Assembly (NCBI GenBank): GCA_965116865.1
Contig: OZ220727.1
Span: 1,364,001 to 1,428,000, forward strand
Direction: 5' to 3'
Length of the DNA: 64,000 nucleotides
Source of the DNA: Aldehydirespirator sp965116865
GTDB taxonomy: Bacteria; Actinomycetota; Acidimicrobiia; Acidimicrobiales; Aldehydirespiratoraceae
Positions 1 through 8,279 of this stretch are shown here, piece after piece (within the stretch, counting starts at the first letter, position 1; each line of letters starts with the position of its first letter). The translations under genes were made by a program, and so were the position numbers. A model generated the notes under the pieces. It had not been told where the DNA came from, made no database searches, and saw nothing but the letters and a program-made list of their open reading frames with translations.

Positions 1-3000
1 ATTGCCCGGCCTGACCGCCGATGACCGGCCACGACCCGACGACGACCACGCTCGACCTTCAATGGAGGGCCGGGCAATTGCCCGGCCTGACGACGAGCTA
101 CGCGGACAATCCGCGAAACGGCTCCGGCCTTCAATGGAGGGCCGGGCAATTGCCCGGCCTGACCTCGTCGCTGATCGACGCCCTCATCGAGGGCGTCATG
201 CGCCTTCAATGGAGGGCCGGGCAATTGCCCGGCCTGACGCCGCGCCCGCCGAGGGTGACCCAGCAGTCGGCCTCCCTTCAATGGAGGGCCGGGCAATTGC
301 CCGGCCTGACCACGCCGCCGACCGCCAACTCCGACGCCGACCGCAACCTTCAATGGAGGGCCGGGCAATTGCCCGGCCTGACTCGTGGCGGAAGCGCTGG
401 TAGCGGCCGGACCCGGAGCCTTCAATGGAGGGCCGGGCAATTGCCCGGCCTGACGGCCACACAGATCACCCTGACTGTCGACAGGCTGATCCTTCAATGG
501 AGGGCCGGGCAATTGCCCGGCCTGACGTGTTTATGGGGGAAGCGTGCCAGCAAGGGGTTATGGACCTTCAATGGAGGGCCGGGCAATTGCCCGGCCTGAC
601 TGGCATCGCAGCCGATAGTCCAGACTTCGGCACCCTTCCTTCAATGGAGGGCCGGGCAATTGCCCGGCCTGACACCCCCTGAATCCCCCCCCCTGCATCC
701 TGGACTTCACCCTTCAATGGAGGGCCGGGCAATTGCCCGGCCTGACCCGACGTTTCGCCCGACGTTCTGACCGACGTGTAAGCCTTCAATGGAGGGCCGG
801 GCAATTGCCCGGCCTGACCTGTCCGGCCGGCCCAACCAACCGATCCGGTCCTTTCCTTCAATGGAGGGCCGGGCAATTGCCCGGCCTGACCTGCCCCAAA
901 CTACCCGGCGGGGGCTGATAGTACGTCCTTCAATGGAGGGCCGGGCAATTGCCCGGCCTGACACGGTGGCGCAGTGGATGGCGGCCCCTGCGGGCCGCCG
1001 CCTTCAATGGAGGGCCGGGCAATTGCCCGGCCTGACCCCCGGCGTGTCATACGACGACACCGCCGGGACGTTCCTTCAATGGAGGGCCGGGCAATTGCCC
1101 GGCCTGACCGTGAGGCTGTGTGTGACGAAGGGGTGCGGCTACTGCCTTCAATGGAGGGCCGGGCAATTGCCCGGCCTGACGAGCTGATCGACGCCCTCCT
1201 CGAGGGCGTCATGCGCCTTCAATGGAGGGCCGGGCAATTGCCCGGCCTGACTTCCGGTTGACTCTCCGGTATTTCGTCCTCGGCCTCCCTTCAATGGAGG
1301 GCCGGGCAATTGCCCGGCCTGACAGCGCACGATGACGGTGGTGCTGTCCGGCGACGCCCCCTTCAATGGAGGGCCGGGCAATTGCCCGGCCTGACTGCCG
1401 ACGCCGAGGCGCACATCGCCGGCATCGCCGACCTTCAATGGAGGGCCGGGCAATTGCCCGGCCTGACGCCGAGGGTGGCCACATAGCATGTTTGGGAGGC
1501 GATCTCCTTCAATGGAGGGCCGGGCAATTGCCCGGCCTGACGACGTGCTGGTGCTCTTGCCCTCCTCGACAGACAGCTCCCTTCAATGGAGGGCCGGGCA
1601 ATTGCCCGGCCTGACTGCACACCCCCTACCCGGTTCGGGATCTTCGCGAAATCCCTTCAATGGAGGGCCGGGCAATTGCCCGGCCTGACAACAGCGGCCG
1701 GGTCCAGTGGTTATCGGTAGCCTCCCCTTCAATGGAGGGCCGGGCAATTGCCCGGCCTGACTCGGTTGGTTGGGCGGGTGTCGGCCGCCTAATCACTCAC
1801 CTTCAATGGAGGGCCGGGCAATTGCCCGGCCTGACTGGGAGTGGAGTGCTGGGAGCGGAGTGCTGGGAGTGCCTTCAATGGAGGGCCGGGCAATTGCCCG
1901 GCCTGACCTGTGCACGAATTGGTCGGCGACCATGGTGTCCTGCACCCTTCAATGGAGGGCCGGGCAATTGCCCGGCCTGACATCGGTTGGTGGCGGCAGT
2001 CGGTCGCCTAATCACTCACCTTCAATGGAGGGCCGGGCAATTGCCCGGCCTGACATGCCCGTCCGTGGCAACGGCACCGACATAGGCCTCCCTTCAATGG
2101 AGGGCCGGGCAATTGCCCGGCCTGACGACTTGCGTCCGCACGGAGTTCAGGTCTTTACTGCCCACCTTCAATGGAGGGCCGGGCAATTGCCCGGCCTGAC
2201 AACATCATCGCACAAACCAAACGCATCGACGCGCTGCCTTCAATGGAGGGCCGGGCAATTGCCCGGCCTGACCTGGTAGAGCCTGCCGCCCTCGTGTATC
2301 TGCACATCCCTTCAATGGAGGGCCGGGCAATTGCCCGGCCTGACCGGTACCGGCCTCGGCGGAACGGTCGACGATCTGCTCGCCTTCAATGGAGGGCCGG
2401 GCAATTGCCCGGCCTGACCTCGGTGCCACCCCTACCCGAGTGGACGCTTACCTGCCTTCAATGGAGGGCCGGGCAATTGCCCGGCCTGACCGCGTGGGTG
2501 AAGCGCCTGTGACCGACAACAGCCAACACCTTCAATGGAGGGCCGGGCAATTGCCCGGCCTGACCTGGTGGATCGCCCGCCACACGGACCCGACGTATAC
2601 AGACCTTCAATGGAGGGCCGGGCAATTGCCCGGCCTGACCCCACCAGCGACCCGGATGGCGACCGACGACACCACCCTTCAATGGAGGGCCGGGCAATTG
2701 CCCGGCCTGACCGTCGCGGTCGCCTCGTCGTCCTCGGTCAGGAACACCCTTCAATGGAGGGCCGGGCAATTGCCCGGCCTGACAAGTTCCGGAAGCGTGA
2801 TACGGTGATAGCTATCATCCCTTCAATGGAGGGCCGGGCAATTGCCCGGCCTGACCCGCACCGACAGCACACACACCGACAGCACACACATCCTTCAATG
2901 GAGGGCCGGGCAATTGCCCGGCCTGACGGCAGCGCCCAGACACGACAGAGCCCCGCCGGCGAGCCTTCAATGGAGGGCCGGGCAATTGCCCGGCCTGACC

Positions 3001-5103
3001 GCCGCGCAGATGGATGATCTGGCTATGATGACGGGGCCTTCAATGGAGGGCCGGGCAATTGCCCGGCCTGACCATCCCACGCCCGGCGGGATGGCACGAC
3101 GGCACACGCCTTCAATGGAGGGCCGGGCAATTGCCCGGCCTGACACGAATTCGTGCTCGCCGCCACCGCCCGGCAGATCCCACCTTCAATGGAGGGCCGG
3201 GCAATTGCCCGGCCTGACTTGACGCTATCACTGTATCAAGCTTCTAGAACCTTGACCTTCAATGGAGGGCCGGGCAATTGCCCGGCCTGACTTGATCGGA
3301 AACGGTTCAGATGTCCGGTAATACTGCGCCTTCAATGGAGGGCCGGGCAATTGCCCGGCCTGACTCGAGCTAGTCCCTTAATCAACGTGACGCCGTGCCA
3401 CCTTCAATGGAGGGCCGGGCAATTGCCCGGCCTGACGATCTATGTATATCTTCGTCCAGCGAACGTGCTGGACCTTCAATGGAGGGCCGGGCAATTGCCC
3501 GGCCTGACGAGAGGCAAGCAGAGAGAGGAGGGAGGCAAGGATCCTACCTTCAATGGAGGGCCGGGCAATTGCCCGGCCTGACGACCATCACCGAGAGCCA
3601 CAGCAGCAGCACCACCCTCCTTCAATGGAGGGCCGGGCAATTGCCCGGCCTGACAATGGTGCTACTGACAAAAGTCGCAATGTGCTCACGCCCCTTCAAT
3701 GGAGGGCCGGGCAATTGCCCGGCCTGACCGGCTTCGTGATTTCTTGCTGCCGTTGCTGGTAGCTCCTTCAATGGAGGGCCGGGCAATTGCCCGGCCTGAC
3801 TAGGTCGAGACCCCGACAGAGTGGTCTTGAACTTGACCTTCAATGGAGGGCCGGGCAATTGCCCGGCCTGACCCCGCGCGACAACAGTGTCGGTCGTGCC
3901 GGCGCGACCCCTTCAATGGAGGGCCGGGCAATTGCCCGGCCTGACGCCGGCGGCGCGGGCCTCGCTCGAGACGAGCTGCCCCCTTCAATGGAGGGCCGGG
4001 CAATTGCCCGGCCTGACCTGTCCATAACCCTCCTTTATCCACAGGTTATGGACCTTCAATGGAGGGCCGGGCAATTGCCCGGCCTGACGAGACAGCACTG
4101 CACCGTTGCCCGGCCCCCCTCCACGCCCTTCAATGGAGGGCCGGGCAATTGCCCGGCCTGACGCCGAAGACTACATCCTGGACATGCAGGGCCAGGCGCT
4201 CCTTCAATGGAGGGCCGGGCAATTGCCCGGCCTGACGGGAGAAGGGGAGGAGACAGGGAGGGGACGCGAGGCCTTCAATGGAGGGCCGGGCAATTGCCCG
4301 GCCTGACGCCGCGTACTGGCGGCGCGGCAGGCTGACCGGCACGTTCCTTCAATGGAGGGCCGGGCAATTGCCCGGCCTGACCACCACCACCACAGGAGGA
4401 CACCATGACCAGACCACCCCTTCAATGTCAGGCCGGGCAATTGCCCGGCCTGACAACGCCGCCGCCAACATCGCATCATCCTCGAGGTCCCTTCAATGGA
4501 GGGCCGGGCAATTGCCCGGCCTGACGAGCGGAAGGAGTGGAGTGCTGGGAGCGGTAGGAGCGCCTTCAATGGAGGGCCGGGCAATTGCCCGGCCTGACGT
4601 GATCCGCACGTCGCCGGACACCTTGGAGACCAACCTTCAATGGAGGGCCGGGCAATTGCCCGGCCTGACACGATCTCGAGGGTGCGGCCGGGGCGCTGGC
4701 GGACATCCCTTCAATGGAGGGCCGGGCAATTGCCCGGCCTGACGTGGCCCCAGTGCAGCTCGAGGCCGCCGGGGGCGCTCCTTCAATGGAGGGCCGGGCA
4801 ATTGCCCGGCCTGACGCGTCGAGGATGTCGACGTCCGCGGCGACCACCGCCCTTCAATGGAGGGCCGGGCAATTGCCCGGCCTGACCCGATGTGCTGGGA
4901 GGGCGACCTGCGGCCCGCGTGCCGCCTTCAATGGAGGGCCGGGCAATTGCCCGGCCTGACCGGTGTCGGCACCGCCGACGAGCCCGGCGGCGGGAACCTT
5001 CAATGGAGGGCCGGGCAATTGCCCGGCCTGACATGCCCGGGAACTGCGTCGCGTAGAGGTCGCGCAGCCTTCAATGGAGGGCCGGGCAATTGCCCGGCCT
5101 GAC
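1..5103 (-). CRISPR. Type I-G (I-U) CRISPR array, 70 complete repeats plus one truncated at the window edge
   Basis: A 36-bp repeat recurs every 71-76 bp from position 1 (partial, 1-15) to 5068-5103; I counted 70 complete copies and 70 spacers of 35-40 bp, mostly 36-38. The array continues beyond the left edge. The repeat core is a 20-bp palindrome, GGCCGGGCAATTGCCCGGCC, which would form the crRNA hairpin. Read on the minus strand the repeat begins GTCAGGCC and ends CTCCATTGAAGG, so the 8-nt handle would be ATTGAAGG, similar to the ATTGAAA/C ends of many type I repeats. That orientation, and the cas2-proximal sequence at 5104-5272 acting as leader, indicate transcription leftwards with the newest spacers at the right. 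All repeats are identical as far as I can see except the one at 4419-4454. Confidence 0.98.
4419..4454 (-). repeat. Variant CRISPR repeat with extended perfect palindrome
   Basis: This is the tenth repeat from the leader end. Four bases after CCTTCAATG differ from the consensus (TCAG replaces GAGG). The change turns the 20-bp core palindrome into a perfect 28-bp palindrome (4427-4454), because the left arm now mirrors the right end CTGAC. It looks like one arm of the repeat was copied onto the other. Confidence 0.9.
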
Positions 5104-5272
5104 CGCTCGCTTGCTTTGATGCCGTTGACGTGCGTCTTCGCGGGCGTCGGCGAGCGGTGTGGGAAGCATGAGCTTCGAAGGTATGCTGATTGGGTTATCA
5201 AGATGCGGTTTACCTTGTAACGCAAGGCGTCGAGCGGTCCCTGGGACTTGCAAGGTCACTATAGCGCTCGCA
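5104..5272 (-). promoter_or_regulatory. CRISPR leader
   Basis: This 169-bp noncoding stretch lies between the stop codon of cas2 and the first repeat and is less GC-rich than its surroundings. On the minus strand it has a TATAGT hexamer (5258-5263) just after the cas2 stop that could serve as a -10 element, although no good -35 is visible. Its position at the cas2-proximal end, with repeats running away from it, is what is expected of a leader where new spacers enter. The assignment rests on position and repeat orientation; no transcription start is known. Confidence 0.75.
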
Positions 5273-5572
5273 TCAGATCACGGTCGGACCCGATGTCGGC
5301 AGAGCACTCCTGGCCCCCATGAATTCGAAGCACTCGCGGCCACGGTTCGCTGGAGGACCTAGATTGACGAAGGCAACGGAATCTTCGCCATGGTGGATGA
5401 TCTCCCCAACATCCCGCTTCAGCATGAGCATCTCCACTGCATCCAGGTCGCAGATGAAGACGCTGTACTGCATAGGCCATCCGAAGTCTTTGACGGTCTT
5501 GTGCACCCGCCTGAGGCGCTTGGCGTCGCTGATGTCGTAGCTCACCAAGTAACGCGTCCTTCCAGCGGCCAT
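5273..5572 (-). CDS. cas2: CRISPR-associated endonuclease Cas2
   Basis: This 99-residue protein has the usual length and fold pattern of Cas2. The N-terminal strand YLVSYDI carries the conserved metal-binding Asp, followed by RRVHKTVKDFG and the strand YSVFICDL. Cas2 dimers bridge two Cas1 dimers in the adaptation complex that inserts spacers at the leader. The ATG is at 5572, with GAGG seven bases upstream. It is the last gene of the cas operon and faces the array. In this genome the cas4-cas1 stop would originally have been only four bases before the cas2 start; a 73-bp insertion made of a 36-bp duplication and a 37-bp unique segment now separates them, and the duplication preserves the cas2 ribosome binding site. 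Confidence 0.95.
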   Translation of the reverse strand: MAAGRTRYLVSYDISDAKRLRRVHKTVKDFGWPMQYSVFICDLDAVEMLMLKRDVGEIIHHGEDSVAFVNLGPPANRGRECFEFMGARSALPTSGPTVI

Positions 5573-5678
5573 GGAACTACCTCGTCATGAACGGCGTGTA
5601 GCCGGTCGCTGCGACGGGATCATCACCGGAAGCCGGGTGGTGCATGGAACTACCTCGTCATGAACGGCGTGTAGCCGG
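5570..5678. repeat. 36-bp direct repeat around a 37-bp segment at the cas4-1|cas2 junction
   Basis: The 36 bp at 5570-5605 are repeated without a mismatch at 5643-5678, and the flanking bases differ on both sides, so the repeat is exactly 36 bp. The 37 bp between (5606-5642) occur once. The repeat spans the last codons and stop of cas4-cas1 and the ribosome binding site and start of cas2, so both genes stay intact. Dimensions equal one repeat-spacer unit of the adjacent array, although the sequence is unrelated to the CRISPR repeat. Confidence 0.95.
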
Positions 5679-7299
5679 GTATCTCGCCGAGCAGGTGGGC
5701 GGCCAATACGCGGGCCTGCACCTCGAATACCCGACGGTACGTGATGCGGTAGCCGTAGGTCGGGTGCGTCACTTCGGTGTCGAGCCTTCGCTCGTACGCG
5801 GACAGCACCGACCGTCTCCCGTCCTGAGTGAGCGAAACCCCTCCGGCACGGACCAGAAAGTCCCTCTCCCCTATCTCGCCGTTGTTCACCACGTTGATCA
5901 CCACCGACTCGGCCACGAGCGGGCGGAATTCCTCGGCAAGATCCAACGCGAGCGCCGGCCGGCCGAAGCGCGGCCGGTGGAACACTCCCAGGTACGGATC
6001 GAACCCGACCGCTATCGCGACCGCGGTCAGATCCTTCGTGAGGAGCGCGTAGACATACGACAGCAGGCAGTTGATGGGATCCCTCGGAGGCCTCCGGTTG
6101 CGGCCTTTGAAGTCGAAAGACCCGAGACTCTCGTCCCGGATCATCGACGAGAACTTCGAGAAGTAGAGGCGCGCACCCGTTCCCTCCATGCCCAACAGGC
6201 TCTCGATCGACTCACTCCCGCTCACTGCCTCGGCGAGCGACTTGAGCTGGTCCAGCACCGGCTTGACATCGGAGCGCGAGTTTCGCATCAGGAACGTCCG
6301 CGAGTTCCTCAGCTTGCCCTCGATCATGGACTGAGCGATCGGCAGCCCGGCCTGCGCCGCGATGGCGACCTGGCGCCTGCGCAGGTCGACGTGCTTCGAC
6401 GGCAGACCCTCGGCGATGCCTTGGAACCATCCGCCGTAGGAGAACCAGCAGACCGGTATCGACTCGCGGAACGCCGCCCGCATCATCTGGCTGCTCACCT
6501 GAACGTTGCCGTAGAGCGAGATCTGCGAGACGTCGATGAGGCGGAGCTGCTGGAGCTCCTCGCGGTCCTTGCTGACCACGACCCGCCCGGAGCGGATCCC
6601 GATGCGGGCGCCCTGCTCGGTGACATACAGCGGCCTCGCCGCCGAGTCCCGAGGCGTTAGGCGCCGAGGGACAGCCGCGCTGCGGCCGACGTGGAGGTTC
6701 GTCTCGTCCGGCAGGCAGATGCCCACGAGCGAGCATCTCGGGCACTTGGGGCTGTCAACCAGCGGAGCAGGGGCGTTGGGAGAGGCCGCGACCCCTCGGA
6801 GCTGCTCGACAAGCTGCAGGGTGTGTGCCACCAGCACATCGTCAAGCGGAATCGTGGCGCGCTTGCGGGTCTCAGCGAAGTAGATCTGCCCCTCTGAGCA
6901 CTCGTAGCCGTTGTCGCGCAGCAGCAGGCCGATGGTGCACAGCTGGACCTTCTCGGGCATCCAGGCGGGTCCGTGCGCAGGTGGCCGCCCCCGCTTCACC
7001 TCGACGGGCACGACCTTGCCGTCCTTCTGCTCGATGATGTCCGCCTTCGCGATCAGCCCGAGACGCTGCGAGCTCAACTCGACCGACTTCGCCTTCCTGA
7101 ACGGAGGATCGCCGGCCTCACCCATCCGGCCCCCGCCGGCATCGACGGCCCGGTGGACATAGACCCCCTCCATCGTGTCCTGGTTGTGCTCGAAGCGCGA
7201 CTGCACCCACTCCAAGTAGAACAGACGCCGGCAGTACTCGAACTCATTGATCATCCGAGCCGGAACCAGCTCCGGAACCTCAGTCACACTCCCGGACAC
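5650..7299 (-). CDS. cas4-cas1: Cas4-Cas1 fusion protein
   Basis: This 549-residue protein joins a Cas4 nuclease (about residues 10-210) to Cas1 (about 215-549), an arrangement characteristic of type I-G/I-U. Cas4 shows the RecB-like motif PVEVKRG and Fe-S cysteines: Cys23 in EFEYCRRLFYLEW and the cluster CPRCSLVGIC. Cas1 begins at LYVTEQGARIGIR and carries its catalytic Glu in LLGMEGTGARLYF and the His and acidic residues in VFHRPRFGRPALALDLAEEF (position approximate). In such fusions Cas4 helps choose PAM-proximal prespacers and Cas1 integrates them. The start is GTG at 7299, preceded by GGAG. It lies between the small Csb3-like gene and cas2 in one operon. Confidence 0.95.
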   Translation of the reverse strand: MSGSVTEVPELVPARMINEFEYCRRLFYLEWVQSRFEHNQDTMEGVYVHRAVDAGGGRMGEAGDPPFRKAKSVELSSQRLGLIAKADIIEQKDGKVVPVEVKRGRPPAHGPAWMPEKVQLCTIGLLLRDNGYECSEGQIYFAETRKRATIPLDDVLVAHTLQLVEQLRGVAASPNAPAPLVDSPKCPRCSLVGICLPDETNLHVGRSAAVPRRLTPRDSAARPLYVTEQGARIGIRSGRVVVSKDREELQQLRLIDVSQISLYGNVQVSSQMMRAAFRESIPVCWFSYGGWFQGIAEGLPSKHVDLRRRQVAIAAQAGLPIAQSMIEGKLRNSRTFLMRNSRSDVKPVLDQLKSLAEAVSGSESIESLLGMEGTGARLYFSKFSSMIRDESLGSFDFKGRNRRPPRDPINCLLSYVYALLTKDLTAVAIAVGFDPYLGVFHRPRFGRPALALDLAEEFRPLVAESVVINVVNNGEIGERDFLVRAGGVSLTQDGRRSVLSAYERRLDTEVTHPTYGYRITYRRVFEVQARVLAAHLLGEIPGYTPFMTR

Positions 7300-7361
7300 T
7301 CATTCTCCGAACGTGTTGATTGCTCGACTACTACTCGATCAGCGTCACAAACAGGTTCACA

Positions 7362-8279
7362 TCAGTCACGTTGCCAGACTACGCGGGGCGGCCCGAAGGT
7401 TCCGTAACCGCCTTGGGCGCTTCGGCGGATCTGCGACTTCATGACTCGACTGATTCCCCAGGACCGGTACCAGTCGGCGCGACGCCGCTCGCTGCCCTCA
7501 GGCTCGGCAACCTGCGCGAGCAGCGACTGGACGGCTCGCTCTGTTGCCGGCGCGGACCACAGTGGCCAGAAGAAGAAGCCCAGTTTCCAGCTTCCCGAAC
7601 AGCCCTGGGTCAGTGTCCGCCGAGGTGAGGCGAAGCACGGGTATCTGCTGAGGCCGAGGACCGCCAGGGCCTCCGCTCCGGGATTGGTGAGCTTCGGATT
7701 GCGGGAGTTGTCGGTGGGGTCGGCTGCGCTGAGAGCATGAACTCGATCGTCTACGCGATCCCACATGAGTGATTCTCGCTTGCTGTGGTATCTCCACGGC
7801 TTCGTCATGTCGTCGACGAGTTCCTCCTCGGTGACTTCGCCCAGAATGCTGCGCGCCATAGAGACGAACTGCTGCTTTCCGGCGGTGAAGTACAGGTCAG
7901 AGGGCTTGGCCTTGCCGTTGTTGTCCAGGCTGTTCTCCGCCAGCAGGCAGGCCGACAGCGATCCAGACGAGCGGACGGAGCGGCCCCTGTGCAGGTAGTG
8001 CCGAACGGCGTCGGGCTTGAGCTTCAGCCCCGGATCGATCGACTGGTCGAGCGCCGGACCGTCCAGCCAGGCCTTGGCCACATCCTCGACCGCCTGAGCG
8101 ATCTCGTTCAAGTCGCGGGCGGGGCTGAGCACCGGATGCGGGATCGGATCGTCGGTCCAGTGCATCCGGTGCTCGGCAGTCTGATCCGCCAGCGCCACCT
8201 GGACTCCCAACGCGGCCAGGAAGCCCAGAGGGTTGTCGCCCGGCAGGCCGGGCAGATGCGTCACATTGGAACCAGTCAT
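7362..8279 (-). CDS. Small Csb3/Cas8-like type I-G effector protein
   Basis: This 305-residue protein begins with a segment ending NPLGFLAALGVQVALAD, a pattern found at the N terminus of Csx17/Csb3-like proteins of type I-U/I-G systems. It sits in the position of the large-subunit gene, directly after cas3: its ATG overlaps the cas3 stop by four bases (ATGA) and has GAGGAGG upstream. It is much shorter than Csx17 (typically several hundred residues more) and is probably the reduced Cas8-like subunit or the protein sometimes called the Cas3-extension family. No catalytic motif is visible. The role in Cascade assembly or Cas3 recruitment is inferred from position and the N-terminal motif only. 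Confidence 0.7.
   Translation of the reverse strand: MTGSNVTHLPGLPGDNPLGFLAALGVQVALADQTAEHRMHWTDDPIPHPVLSPARDLNEIAQAVEDVAKAWLDGPALDQSIDPGLKLKPDAVRHYLHRGRSVRSSGSLSACLLAENSLDNNGKAKPSDLYFTAGKQQFVSMARSILGEVTEEELVDDMTKPWRYHSKRESLMWDRVDDRVHALSAADPTDNSRNPKLTNPGAEALAVLGLSRYPCFASPRRTLTQGCSGSWKLGFFFWPLWSAPATERAVQSLLAQVAEPEGSERRRADWYRSWGISRVMKSQIRRSAQGGYGTFGPPRVVWQRD

Noticed and set aside
1..5103. Many reading frames over the array with repeated peptides such as SMEGRAIARPD or WRAGQLPGLT
   Set aside because: They are translations of the CRISPR repeat in all frames; no initiation signals and no non-repeat content.
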